Notes under the pieces: generated by a model
Told to the model about the DNA's origin: nothing
Seen by the model: only the letters and a program-made list of their open reading frames with translations
Database searches by the model: none
Program-made: the position numbers and the translations under genes
In this document: piece after piece, positions 34,388 through 43,758 of the stretch
Layout: every line of letters begins with the position of its first letter
Position numbering within the stretch: position 1 is the first letter of the stretch
NCBI GenBank assembly: GCA_947454105.1
Contig: CANGIP010000015.1
Coordinates: 1 to 45,606 of the forward strand
DNA from: Actinomycetota bacterium
Lineage (GTDB): Bacteria; Actinomycetota; Acidimicrobiia; Acidimicrobiales; Ilumatobacteraceae
Direction: 5' to 3'
DNA: 45,606 nucleotides

Positions 34388-34702
34388 TCAGCCGTCCAAT
34401 CCGACGATCGGCGGAACCCGGAAACGTCCGTCTTCAGCAGCTGGCGCATTGGCCAAGACTTCTTCACGATCAAGTCCCGTGACCACGACGTCTTCACGGA
34501 ACACATTCGACAGCGGGTACGGCTGCGTCATAGGCTCGACATCGCTCAGGTCGAGAGCATCAATGTCAGCAAAGTGTTCAAGCATTCCCGCCATTTGCGT
34601 GGTGATGCGTTGCACTTCATCGGGCGTGACATCAAGGCGGGCCAAGCGTGAAACTTTGACCACGACCTCGGCGGAAATTCGTTCAGAAGGTGATTCGGAC
34701 AC
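34388..34702 (-). CDS. gatC: Aspartyl/glutamyl-tRNA amidotransferase subunit C
   Basis: A protein of 104 residues with VVVKVSRLARLDVTPDEV, EHFADIDALDLSDVEPM and a C-terminal APAAEDGRFRVPPIV, all typical of GatC, which wraps GatA and GatB. It is the first gene of the gatC-gatA-gatB operon and starts 9 bases after the alpha-galactosidase stop. Confidence 0.95.
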   Translation of the reverse strand: MSESPSERISAEVVVKVSRLARLDVTPDEVQRITTQMAGMLEHFADIDALDLSDVEPMTQPYPLSNVFREDVVVTGLDREEVLANAPAAEDGRFRVPPIVGLDG

Positions 34703-34711
34703 GCCTCAATG

Positions 34712-36856
34712 CTACGAGCATGACAGGTGGACGAGCACTGCCGATTCGGGCCACATGATGGGCGCGGGTAGGCCAACCGTGGCCAAAAACTCACCTGAGT
34801 AGCTGAGTGGCTCTCCTTTTTGGGCTCGCCCCACCCAATCGGGCTGCCGCGAAGCCGGACCGACCACCAAGACCGATCCCGACGGGTCGGTTGGCACGAT
34901 GTCGACGCGATAGTGGCGATCAGGAATCAAATCAGGGATTCGCCATGTCGGAGGGGTCAGCGAGGTCGCCGATGAAAGTTGGCAGTACGCCAAAAGGGCC
35001 TCGGTGCGATCGCGTGAATAGACACCATGCGCCAGGCTCGTGCCTGCTGAGATTGCAAAGGTGTTAAAACGAACGGTGTCGCCGCCATGCAGCAGATCGC
35101 GGTAGCCCTGATAGATATCGATCAATTGTGCGAGTTGAGCAATCTCAACGTCATCACACTGCGTGATATCGGCTTCAACTCCGAGGTGCCCGAAGAGTGC
35201 TGTCACTCCCCTAAACGCCATCGTGTGCCGACGGCCAGTGGTGTGCGATCGAGACGGTCCGATATGTGAGCCCATCACTTCGGGTGGGATCACCATTGAT
35301 GCGCCGCGCTGGATGAATTGTCGTTCAAGCGCATCATTACTATCGCTTGTCCACACTCGTTCCACACGACGCAACATTTCGTGATCAATACGACCGCCAC
35401 CTGACGCGCATGATTCAAACTCAACATCGGGGTGTCGCTCGCGTAACGCATCAAGCAAGGCATACATCGCCACGGTTTGATCGTGAGTACCAGCCTTACC
35501 ATCGGCATTACTGCCTTGAACATGCCAACGGTTCATATCCCACTTGACGTAACTGATGTCGTGGTTTGTCAATAGTGCGTCGAGATGAGTAAGTACGTGA
35601 TCGAAAGCTTCGTGGCGAGAAAGATCAAGCACCAACTGATGACGTCCCAAAACCGAGTCGTACCCATCGGTTGCAAGAGCCCAATCAGGATGCGCCCGCA
35701 AAAGATCGCTATCGGGATTCACCATTTCAGGTTCAATCCAAATTCCGAACTGCATTCCGAGGTCGGTCACGTGATCAATCAATGGTTTCAACCCATCGGG
35801 ATAGACATCACCAGAAACCCACCAGTCACCCAGACCAGTTCGATCATTACGACGTCCACCAAACCATCCATCGTCTAAAACGAATCGCTCAATCCCCACG
35901 TCCGCTGCGCGATTGGCCAACTCTTTGAGTTTGTTGACATCGTGATTGAAATAAACCGCTTCCCAAGTATTCAGATGAACCGGACGCGGCGAAAGATTTT
36001 GGCGCGGTGCGCGTCGGCGAGATTCGTTGTGAAATCCCCATGACGCCGGCGTGAAACCGCGCGGCGAATACACACCAATAACTTCAGTTGTACTAAAAGT
36101 TTCACCGGCGTACACACACATCTCGCCCGCGTGGAAGAGTTCGCCGCTTTGTATGTAACGACGGCCATCGGGCAACTTCTCGGCATAGACAACGTGATTA
36201 CCACTCCACGCTGCATGCACTCCCCACACATCGCCGTTCCATTCGCCAGCACCTGTTTGCATTGACCAGATGTATGGAGGGTGCTCATGCGACGTGCGAC
36301 CCAAACGATTTTCGCTCGTCCATGCGCCGTACGGCCAAGCAAACCGCTGAAGATCAAATTCTCGTATCCAGCGTCCGGCAAAGACACCAAGTTCTTCGGC
36401 GTGACTTGGTAGAGGCAACGAAACTGTGAATGCGTCAAGCATTAATGGCGAGTCCCCAAAGTTCTCAACCGTCGATTGAACTTTTAAAACGCTGTCATGC
36501 GTGAGAATGATGTGCGTTTCAATTCGCAATTCAGCAATTTCATCAACGGCATGACACACCAGAGTTGAACCTTCATCAGTTTCTGTAAGCGAATGCGATT
36601 CGTACACAAAACGGGGCGACCAATGCCGGCCCCCACGACGGTGAGCTTGAAAACCAGGGCGTCCCATAAAGCCATCGCCGTGCATCGGAACGATCGAAAT
36701 TGGTTCAACGAATTGAATCGCACCATACGGTACGGGTGGACGACTCCAAGTCTCGGGTATCTCATCAATTCGTGCACCCCAATGAAGCACCACTGGGATC
36801 CCCCGACGCACGTCGACAACGACGCTCGTGGTCTCGGTCGACAAATGCTCGATCAC
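34712..36856 (-). CDS. Alpha-galactosidase, GH36
   Basis: A protein of 714 residues starting with GTG at 36856. The N-terminal beta-sandwich precedes a TIM barrel. The nucleophile is Asp440 in YVKWDMNRWH, and the acid/base is Asp505 in VWTSDSNDALER; ESCASGGGRIDHEM lies between. It cleaves alpha-1,6-galactosides such as melibiose or raffinose, releasing galactose. No signal peptide is seen, so the enzyme is probably cytoplasmic. galT lies 1.8 kb away on the other strand beyond the HNH gene, supporting galactose use. Confidence 0.94.
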   Translation of the reverse strand: MIEHLSTETTSVVVDVRRGIPVVLHWGARIDEIPETWSRPPVPYGAIQFVEPISIVPMHGDGFMGRPGFQAHRRGGRHWSPRFVYESHSLTETDEGSTLVCHAVDEIAELRIETHIILTHDSVLKVQSTVENFGDSPLMLDAFTVSLPLPSHAEELGVFAGRWIREFDLQRFAWPYGAWTSENRLGRTSHEHPPYIWSMQTGAGEWNGDVWGVHAAWSGNHVVYAEKLPDGRRYIQSGELFHAGEMCVYAGETFSTTEVIGVYSPRGFTPASWGFHNESRRRAPRQNLSPRPVHLNTWEAVYFNHDVNKLKELANRAADVGIERFVLDDGWFGGRRNDRTGLGDWWVSGDVYPDGLKPLIDHVTDLGMQFGIWIEPEMVNPDSDLLRAHPDWALATDGYDSVLGRHQLVLDLSRHEAFDHVLTHLDALLTNHDISYVKWDMNRWHVQGSNADGKAGTHDQTVAMYALLDALRERHPDVEFESCASGGGRIDHEMLRRVERVWTSDSNDALERQFIQRGASMVIPPEVMGSHIGPSRSHTTGRRHTMAFRGVTALFGHLGVEADITQCDDVEIAQLAQLIDIYQGYRDLLHGGDTVRFNTFAISAGTSLAHGVYSRDRTEALLAYCQLSSATSLTPPTWRIPDLIPDRHYRVDIVPTDPSGSVLVVGPASRQPDWVGRAQKGEPLSYSGEFLATVGLPAPIMWPESAVLVHLSCS

Positions 36857-37063
36857 GACCCGAATCGTACGACCAATATCAGGCTGTTAGACATCCTGCG
36901 TGGGCATCTTCGCGATGTTGTTTGCTGGGATGCCCGTCGCTGGCTCGTGGTTGACATATTTCATTGGATTTTCTGCCAGCATTAGTGATTGCTTTTTAGT
37001 TCCTGCCACCAGTTTCGATAGCCGAATTACTGAAAACTTTTTTCAAAAAACCATTGATTTCAT

Positions 37064-37093
37064 TTGCTTTTTGCCACACCCAACTGGCATACT
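37064..37093 (+). promoter_or_regulatory. Candidate promoter of HNH copy 2
   Basis: TTGCTT (37064-37069) and CATACT (37088-37093), 18 bases apart, as in copy 1. Confidence 0.45.
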
Positions 37094-37095
37094 AA

Positions 37096-37107
37096 GAACA
37101 TATGTTC
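37096..37107. promoter_or_regulatory. Perfect SOS-type (LexA) box over the start codon of HNH copy 2
   Basis: GAACATATGTTC, identical to the site of copy 1, centred on the ATG at 37102-37104. Confidence 0.65.
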
Positions 37108-38406
37108 TCACGTGATCTGACAACAAAAACCGCTGAAAGTTGTGGTGGTTTTCTCGTTGCAGGTTTGCGTGCTGCATGGTCAGCTCAGTCTTCGATTGTT
37201 GATGGCGACGATGCAATGACACGTCTTGTTGAGCTTGAAAAAGTGTCACGGTTTATTGAAGCTGCTCGTGCTGAAGTGTTGGCTGAGGTTGATCGCACTG
37301 GTGCTTTTCGTGATCACGGCCACACCACCATGGCCGGCTGGTTACGAGCGGGTATTTCCTACAGTGCGGGTGATGCGAAACATCATGTGAAAGTCGCGCG
37401 CATGGTCGTCGAGTTCCCACAGATCTCTGAACGTCTACAGGCTGGCTCGATTGGTGTCGCCCAAGTCCGCCGACTGGCCGCCGCTCACGCCAACAAAAGG
37501 GTCTCTGCGGAGTTGCCGGCGTTTGTGGACTTATTGGCCGATCGCGCTCAAGACATGCCGTATGAAGATTTCAACAGTGTCATGATTCGCTGGGAACATT
37601 ATGCAGACGCCGACGGAGCGCACCGCGACAGCGAACGGGTTCATGAAGACCGAGATGCCACCGTTCACCCCGTTGGCGATGTCGTGTATGTGGACGCCAA
37701 AGTTGGCACAGTTCAAGGTGCGTTCATGCTTGAAGTATTCGAAAAGTATGTTCAAGCAGAACTCGCCCAAGATCTCGCTGATCGTGACGCCAAAGGCTTG
37801 GATTTGTATTCCGATTTGGCTCGCACCGCCAAACAACGACGAGCCGATGCCCTCTTTGCGATTTTCGCCAGTGCCGCTAACGGTCGGTTCGCACCAGCGG
37901 AACCTGTTGTGAACATCGTGATCGACGCAGCAACATACGAAACTGCACTCACGGCTTTGTTGAATGACGCACCATTGCCGTCATTGTTGGGTTCGCCTGA
38001 CACGTTTGGTTTACGCCGCTGCGAAACCACAGCCGGTGTTGCAATCGATCCGTTTGATGCGATCGTCGCATCCATGATTGGTCAGGTACGCCGTGTTGTC
38101 ATGAGTTCACCCAGCACCGTGATCGATCTCGGACGAAAATCACGACTTTTTACTGGTTCGTCACGAGAAGCGATCTTTCTGAGACGAAGAAAATGTATTT
38201 GGCCAGGATGCACGGCCTTGACGTGCGAAGCAGACCATCGCACACCCTGGGCTGAAGGCGGAACAACATCACCCGACAACGGCGACCCGCTATGTCGAAA
38301 ACACAACAGATACAAAGCAACGGCTGGCTACACCACAACCATCGACCACACCACCGGTGTCACCCATGTCCACACATCCGACGGAGGAGAACTCGTCCCC
38401 GTCTGA
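37102..38406 (+). CDS. DUF222 / 13E12-family HNH endonuclease, copy 2
   Basis: A protein of 434 residues with the DUF222 region and the same intact HNH centre as copy 1 (C365, C370, DH 378-379, N393, H401). Neither copy has a frameshift. The clearest differences are in the first 28 residues and in scattered positions such as Asn/Asp, Ala/Val and Ser/Leu changes. It lies between the alpha-galactosidase gene and galT, on the same strand as galT. Confidence 0.88.
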   Translation: MFSRDLTTKTAESCGGFLVAGLRAAWSAQSSIVDGDDAMTRLVELEKVSRFIEAARAEVLAEVDRTGAFRDHGHTTMAGWLRAGISYSAGDAKHHVKVARMVVEFPQISERLQAGSIGVAQVRRLAAAHANKRVSAELPAFVDLLADRAQDMPYEDFNSVMIRWEHYADADGAHRDSERVHEDRDATVHPVGDVVYVDAKVGTVQGAFMLEVFEKYVQAELAQDLADRDAKGLDLYSDLARTAKQRRADALFAIFASAANGRFAPAEPVVNIVIDAATYETALTALLNDAPLPSLLGSPDTFGLRRCETTAGVAIDPFDAIVASMIGQVRRVVMSSPSTVIDLGRKSRLFTGSSREAIFLRRRKCIWPGCTALTCEADHRTPWAEGGTTSPDNGDPLCRKHNRYKATAGYTTTIDHTTGVTHVHTSDGGELVPV

Positions 38407-38657
38407 ACAGAGCTGTTCTCAGGTCTTGGATTTCTTGACAGAACAGGATGCCCATTTGTGAGGCGCAGCCTGTCGTCGGTCGACAACATCGGATGCCTCG
38501 ACCACCGATTCTCTGACTACCGATTCGGCGGTATCCGGTTGGAGATCGGCGAGCAGGCGACGAGCCTCGCACCAACAGCGTTTGACCAGCCCTCACAGAA
38601 GGCAACAATTTTCTCCAAACATTTCATCTTCAGATGTATTTGAGGGAGACTAAACAT
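38407..38657. other. Region between HNH copy 2 and galT, with a possible gene remnant
   Basis: About 250 bases. On the minus strand a frame is open from 38592 to a stop at 38419-38421. It has coding-like composition (LVKRCWCEARRLLADLQPD, then TAESVVRESVVEASDVVDRR) but no start codon, so it may be the end of a lost gene. I do not recognise it. GGGAG (38644-38648) at the right end is the galT ribosome site. Confidence 0.35.
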
Positions 38658-39515
38658 ATGGACCAAGATCTTCGTGTTGACCTTGCTCTTGGGACGGTTG
38701 TACACGTCGTTGGCAATCGACAAGCGCGACCCAATTTGGCCACCAATGCGGTCACATCAGACTGCCCTTTTTGTGTCGGTGGACTTGAGGCTCCCGAGCC
38801 TTACGACGTTCGTTCGTTCGTTAACCGCTGGCCACCAATGCCTAACGATCGTTGCGAAGTCATTTTGTATACGACTGATCACGATGCATCATTTGGATCA
38901 CTCTCCGTTGAACAGGCCACGAAAGTCATCGACCTTTGGGCCGCCCGCACATCACAACTCGCGGCGCGACCTGATGTTGATTACGTCTTGGTGTTCGAAA
39001 ATCGCGGCGCCGAAGTTGGGGCGACGATTTCACATCCACATGGGCAGATTTATTCTTACGACCATGTCCCAGAACGCCCGCGTCAACTCTTTGCATCTTC
39101 ATGGACGCCAGACGAAACTCCCGAACGGGTCATCAGCAACAACACCGAGTGGACGAGTTACGTTCCTTTCGCCTCGGTCTATCCCACAGCAGTCACTTTG
39201 GCCCCACGGCTACGGGTCGGAGACTTGCATTCACTCTCATCAAACCAACGTCATGAATTAGCGACATTGTTAATCGCCACGATCAATAGTCTCGATCAAC
39301 TTTTTGATACTCCGCTGCCGTACATGATGTGGATCAACCAACAACCTGCCAATCGTTCAGTTAACGACGCGTGGATGAGCATCGAAATCGTTTCACCCTG
39401 GCGTCAAAAAGGACTGCCCCGTTTCATTGCCGCCGCCGAAGTTGGGGCCGGCGAATATTTCAACCCAGTAGTACCCGAGCAACTCGCCGAGAGACTACGG
39501 GCTATCAGCCAGTAA
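38658..39515 (+). CDS. galT: Galactose-1-phosphate uridylyltransferase
   Basis: A protein of 285 residues from the ATG at 38658, preceded by GGGAG at good spacing; an in-frame ATG at 38634 is less likely. The zinc site begins with CPFC (36-39). The catalytic histidine is H128 in SHPHGQIYSY. It exchanges galactose-1-phosphate and UDP-glucose in the Leloir pathway. It is shorter than the 348-residue E. coli enzyme but has the essential motifs. galK and galE are not in the window. Confidence 0.92.
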   Translation: MDQDLRVDLALGTVVHVVGNRQARPNLATNAVTSDCPFCVGGLEAPEPYDVRSFVNRWPPMPNDRCEVILYTTDHDASFGSLSVEQATKVIDLWAARTSQLAARPDVDYVLVFENRGAEVGATISHPHGQIYSYDHVPERPRQLFASSWTPDETPERVISNNTEWTSYVPFASVYPTAVTLAPRLRVGDLHSLSSNQRHELATLLIATINSLDQLFDTPLPYMMWINQQPANRSVNDAWMSIEIVSPWRQKGLPRFIAAAEVGAGEYFNPVVPEQLAERLRAISQ

Positions 39516-39518
39516 CTA

Positions 39519-40319
39519 TCAGTCAGTAAACGGCGCGAACTGCGGAGCGCGCTTATCAAGATACGACTGCACGCCCTCTTGAAAATCAGGGCGCATGACC
39601 GAAGCATTCATCATGTGAATTGAATTCGTGGTCGCAGTGTCGGCATCAATTTCCCAATCGCCGTACACCTGCTTCTTCATATGTGCCCAACTAGTTGGGC
39701 AGCAGTTTTCAGCAAGGTCAGATGCATACGCCATCACATGACTCATCAATTCTTCGGCTGGCACAACCTGATTCACTAAGCCCATACGTTCTGCCTCATC
39801 TGCAGTAATGACACGACCCGACAACAACAAATCGAGTGCACGTGGCGTACCAATCAACTTGGGCAATGCCCATGACGAACCATATTCGGCAATCAATCCA
39901 CGACGACTAAATGATGTTGTGAGTTTGATACCCGAAGCTGCGAAACGAAGATCACAGAAAAGTGCCAACACAAAGCCGACACCAGCAGCTGCACCATTCA
40001 TTGCCGCAATGATCGGCTTGGGATACGAAATGAAATCGCTAAATCGACCAGCACCAGTCGCGGGTCCGGCACCACCTGCAGGATTCGCCCGAATCTGATT
40101 CAGTGCATCCATGTCGGCTCCGGGACAAAACCCTTTTCCGGCACCCGTCACGACGACAACTCGTACGTCAGGGTTCACACGACACTCTTCAAGTCGGGTG
40201 AAAAACTGTGCCGACATCGCCGCACTCCACGCATTCATGCGATCGGGGTTATTCAGAGTGATGACACCAATGCCAGGCTTTTCGACAGAAACAAGAACTA
40301 AATCAGTTTGGTTCGACAT
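39519..40319 (-). CDS. Crotonase-family enoyl-CoA hydratase/isomerase
   Basis: A protein of 266 residues. The ATG at 40319 lies inside the end of lgt (17-base overlap); the longer frame from 40373 would lie within lgt. Motifs are VVVVTGAGKGFCPGADMD and GAAAGVGFVLALFCDL. The glutamate of GGGCELA is replaced by valine, while RGLIAEYGSSW keeps an acidic residue in the active loop. It is probably a mycobacterial EchA-like enzyme rather than a classic hydratase. Confidence 0.87.
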   Translation of the reverse strand: MSNQTDLVLVSVEKPGIGVITLNNPDRMNAWSAAMSAQFFTRLEECRVNPDVRVVVVTGAGKGFCPGADMDALNQIRANPAGGAGPATGAGRFSDFISYPKPIIAAMNGAAAGVGFVLALFCDLRFAASGIKLTTSFSRRGLIAEYGSSWALPKLIGTPRALDLLLSGRVITADEAERMGLVNQVVPAEELMSHVMAYASDLAENCCPTSWAHMKKQVYGDWEIDADTATTNSIHMMNASVMRPDFQEGVQSYLDKRAPQFAPFTD

Positions 40320-41148
40320 CTTCCTGACGATAGTCGTTCGGCTGAGAAATGTTCTTAGCCTTGCGCCAATCAATCAAGAGATAGACCAAACATCCCACCA
40401 TCATTGCAATCGCCACCCATTGGTTGAGCCGTAGTCCCCCGCCACTCTTGGCCGGATCAATACGCAATCCCTCAACCCAAAAACGACCCAAGCCATAACC
40501 ACCCACGTACAAAGCCATCAGGCGTCCTGGTCGCGAGGTCATCAAACGACGCCCAATCACAACCAAAAGTGCAGCCAACGCGAGATTCCACATTGCCTCA
40601 TACAAAAACGTCGGATGGAAAAGAGTTCCAGGCGCATAGCCATCAGGCATATGTTCGGCATCAATCTTGAGTGCCCACGGCAATGTCGTGGGTCGACCAA
40701 ATAATTCTTGATTCCACCAATTACCCAAACGTCCTATTGCTTGCGCAACAGGCACTGCAGGTGCTGCCGCCCACAACATTTGACCAATATCAATTTTGCG
40801 TTTTTTGGCAACTAATACGCCAACAATTGTTCCGAGCAAGATGCCACCCGGAATACCGAGGCCGCCCTTCCAAATTTTGACGATGTCAAACAGGTGACCC
40901 GAGAAACGATCCCATTCGGTAGCCACGTGATACAGCCGTGCACCAATCACACCGGCTGGAACAGCCCATGTGGCAATTGATGCGGCTTCTTCTGGTCCGC
41001 CAACGCCAATCAACGTCATGCGCTTGCCCCAGATGCGCACAGCGATGATGACACCAAGTGCGATCATCAAACCATAAGCACGTAACTGCAACGGTCCAAT
41101 ATGGATCGCCGCACTTCCGGGACTAGGGATATACGAAAGAAAACTCAC
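40303..41148 (-). CDS. lgt: Prolipoprotein diacylglyceryl transferase
   Basis: A protein of 281 residues starting with GTG at 41148, overlapping the stop of the upstream esterase (GTGA). Seven membrane segments and the signature GRLGNWWNQELFGRP, plus HPTFLYEAMWN, identify Lgt. It transfers diacylglycerol to the cysteine of lipoprotein precursors, including those encoded in this window. It is the inner-membrane first step of lipoprotein maturation. Confidence 0.96.
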   Translation of the reverse strand: MSFLSYIPSPGSAAIHIGPLQLRAYGLMIALGVIIAVRIWGKRMTLIGVGGPEEAASIATWAVPAGVIGARLYHVATEWDRFSGHLFDIVKIWKGGLGIPGGILLGTIVGVLVAKKRKIDIGQMLWAAAPAVPVAQAIGRLGNWWNQELFGRPTTLPWALKIDAEHMPDGYAPGTLFHPTFLYEAMWNLALAALLVVIGRRLMTSRPGRLMALYVGGYGLGRFWVEGLRIDPAKSGGGLRLNQWVAIAMMVGCLVYLLIDWRKAKNISQPNDYRQEDVEPN

Positions 41149-41918
41149 GCGGTAACTTTGGCAGCAAACGCCAACGCAGATTCGTTAATGAAATCTTTGT
41201 CGTAGTCCTGTGTCGCCACATGGAAACTGCGATCAAGCAAAATACGTTCAACTGGCCCGCCCCACTGAGCTGCCAGTTCATCACTTGTTGCCGGATCAAC
41301 GACATGGTCGTTCTTTGAAGTAATCAACAACATCGGAATTTTGCACGATCCGTATTGCGACAACATCGGCCTGATGCCATCTTCAACCATTGATACCAAA
41401 GGCGCCAATGGTGTTTCGGGGTATGAACTTTCTTTCACTTCTGGATCAGCAATGTCGGATCCGATTCCAGGAAACACTTCGGTGCCTTCGGCCAACATGC
41501 CTTTGACCATCTCGAGCATTTCTTCGGCCTGTGGTTGCGACGCCGGATTAACACAGATGATTCCCGATACTGAGGGCTGCTGAAGAGCGGTCCACAATGT
41601 TAAAGAGCCACCCATCGACAATCCAGCAACAACTACTTTGTCGACTCGTGCGGCTAAACGGGCGTAAGCCGCCGCTACTTCAAAGGTCCAATCGCTCCAG
41701 CGAACTGAAAGCATGTCCGAGACCGCCGTACCGTGACCGGGCAATCGCGGTAATTCAACGTCGTATCCTGCGCCAGCAAAAGCTTCGGCAACTCCGCGCA
41801 TCGAAGAAGGATTTCCAGTGAAGCCATGGATACACAGCGCACCGACGCGCTTGTTACCTACGTGACTCCAGGATTCGGCACCTGCGATGACGGGGGCTTT
41901 GTCGATATGTGAACTCAT
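41145..41918 (-). CDS. Alpha/beta hydrolase (carboxylesterase/monoacylglycerol lipase type)
   Basis: A protein of 257 residues. LCIHGFTGNPSSMRG gives the oxyanion loop, GLSMGGSL holds the nucleophile serine, the aspartate is in SKNDHVVDP and the histidine in DRSFHVAT. The pattern matches the Est30/carboxylesterase family. It is coupled to lgt, which is probably only genomic convenience. Confidence 0.87.
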   Translation of the reverse strand: MSSHIDKAPVIAGAESWSHVGNKRVGALCIHGFTGNPSSMRGVAEAFAGAGYDVELPRLPGHGTAVSDMLSVRWSDWTFEVAAAYARLAARVDKVVVAGLSMGGSLTLWTALQQPSVSGIICVNPASQPQAEEMLEMVKGMLAEGTEVFPGIGSDIADPEVKESSYPETPLAPLVSMVEDGIRPMLSQYGSCKIPMLLITSKNDHVVDPATSDELAAQWGGPVERILLDRSFHVATQDYDKDFINESALAFAAKVTA

Positions 41919-41927
41919 ACAGCAGTT

Positions 41928-43667
41928 CTAGCGGATTGAGTCCGCAAAATTGGGATCAGTCACCAATCTTGAGTGTGCAATTTTCATAAATGCTTCAACC
42001 ACAGTTGGATCAAACTGTGTGCCCGCCGCACGAGCGATATAGCGCACTGCATCGTCAACCGCCCAAGCCTTTTTGTAGACCCGTTCACTTGTCAACGCAT
42101 CAAAGACATCGGCAACTGCGCAAATCCGTCCCGACAATGGCACATCGGTCGCACCGATCTGATTCGGGTAACCCAAACCATCCCAACGTTCGTGGTGATT
42201 AAGCGCGACTTCTTCGGCCAACTGCACCAACGGCGATGTGCTCCCGGACAAAATGCGGGCGCCAAGCGTGGTGTGGGTTTTCATCACTTCAAATTCGGCT
42301 GGTGTTAACGGTCCGGGCTTCAACAAAATCGAATCAGGAATCGCCACTTTGCCGATGTCATGCAAACGGGCCGCAGAGCGCAATCGTTCTGACCACGCGG
42401 GATCTTGGCCGAGCAAATGAGCGATCTCCGCGCACATGTCGCCAACGCGAGCGGTGTGCTCACCCGTATCGGTGTCACGGAACTCACCGAGAATCGCCAA
42501 ACGTTCAAGAGCTTCAAGTTGGAACTGTTCAAGTTCAGTGGTCCGACCACGAACCAAGCCTTCAAGCTCGCTGGTTCGCAATCGCAATATTTCTGCTTGT
42601 TGACGAGACTCTTCAGCTTCGTGAGCAACCTGCAAAGTCTTCAATCGAATATCAGTTCCTTCATTGAAGATCGACTGATTAATGGTGAACTTTGCCTCGA
42701 GGTGATTGACCGCTTCTTCAAACTGACCGAGTCGTTTGTACAAATCTGCCAAGGCACTATGCGACGAGAATGCAATGGGCTTGGCATTGATGACTTCGGC
42801 TAACCCAAGCGCATTCTGAAAATGCAATAGCGCATCTTTGTCGTTACTTGCATGAAGTTCTACTCGACCATAAGCCAGTTCAACACTCGCGCGAACTGCA
42901 TCATCAAATGAAACACTTGATGCATCAAGCATTGCTAACGCTGCATTCAACAAGGCACGAGCTTGCTCAATGTCTCCCCGACCGCCATATGCGCCTGCAA
43001 GTGCTGCCAAAACTTCTGGCAAAAATCCGACTGCATGCAACCGACACAAAGCCAACGCGCGTTCACCGATTTCAATTGCGGTGTCGAATTCGCCACGTTC
43101 GGCCCGAAGCGATGCAACATTGGCCAAAGTAATCGCATCAAAGTCGGGTCGATTCAGTTGTGCATTCGCATTCATTGCTGCTTCGTAATTCACGATCGCT
43201 CGATCGGTGTCACCAAGTTCGTGGTAGATCGATGCGATGGTGTTGAGCATGTTGCCTTCATCGACACGATGCCCAGTGCCGCGATAACAATCAAGCGCTT
43301 GCAAACAACAAGCAAGTGCCTCAGAGTGATTACCAGAATTGGTGTGCACTAAGCCGATCAAGTTGAGTGCCCATGCCACGACAAGTGGAACATCGTGCGC
43401 CATTGCAAAATCACGAGCTTCAACAGCTATGGCGAATGCGTCACCGGGCTGGCCGTCGTAATGCGCCAACGACGCCAATCGATAGAGCGACTCGGCTTCA
43501 CATTCAAAATCTTGATGAGCGCGAGCCAAGGCACGAGCCTGCTGCACAAGCACACGCGATCGTTCAGGTTCGGTTGCTTCATGGGTTCGGGCGAGGTCGA
43601 GCAACAATCGTGCCGAGTGATGCGATTGGCGCACGACCTCGGTGTTGTTGACTTGAACCTTTGTCAC
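41928..43667 (-). CDS. TPR protein with C-terminal HD-GYP phosphodiesterase
   Basis: A protein of 579 residues. Residues about 15-320 consist of TPR-like helical repeats (for example ALNLIGLVHTNSGNHSEAL and ALADLYKRLGQFEEAV). A coiled-coil linker follows (about 340-385, rich in Glu, Gln and Arg). The HD-GYP domain starts about residue 390, with the HD pair at 436-437 in HDIGK and HHERWDGLGYP ending at 501. HD-GYP proteins hydrolyse cyclic di-GMP. The TPR input instead of a receiver domain suggests control by a protein partner. No membrane segment was seen. Confidence 0.9.
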   Translation of the reverse strand: MTKVQVNNTEVVRQSHHSARLLLDLARTHEATEPERSRVLVQQARALARAHQDFECEAESLYRLASLAHYDGQPGDAFAIAVEARDFAMAHDVPLVVAWALNLIGLVHTNSGNHSEALACCLQALDCYRGTGHRVDEGNMLNTIASIYHELGDTDRAIVNYEAAMNANAQLNRPDFDAITLANVASLRAERGEFDTAIEIGERALALCRLHAVGFLPEVLAALAGAYGGRGDIEQARALLNAALAMLDASSVSFDDAVRASVELAYGRVELHASNDKDALLHFQNALGLAEVINAKPIAFSSHSALADLYKRLGQFEEAVNHLEAKFTINQSIFNEGTDIRLKTLQVAHEAEESRQQAEILRLRTSELEGLVRGRTTELEQFQLEALERLAILGEFRDTDTGEHTARVGDMCAEIAHLLGQDPAWSERLRSAARLHDIGKVAIPDSILLKPGPLTPAEFEVMKTHTTLGARILSGSTSPLVQLAEEVALNHHERWDGLGYPNQIGATDVPLSGRICAVADVFDALTSERVYKKAWAVDDAVRYIARAAGTQFDPTVVEAFMKIAHSRLVTDPNFADSIR

Positions 43668-43758
43668 GAATTGCTCCCTAGGACTGACGTACCTGATTGT
43701 TTTCGGTCAATATCCCGTCAACCTTGAATAAGTCAGCGATCTTTCTTCGATTTCGGGC

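Larger units (their letters stand above)
36917..38406 (+). repeat. Duplicated HNH module, copy 2
   Basis: Corresponds to 5348-6963. It shares the 21-base block (36935-36955), the promoter and the gene. Copy 2 lacks about 150 bases found in the upstream part of copy 1. Similarity stops at the stop codon. Confidence 0.85.
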
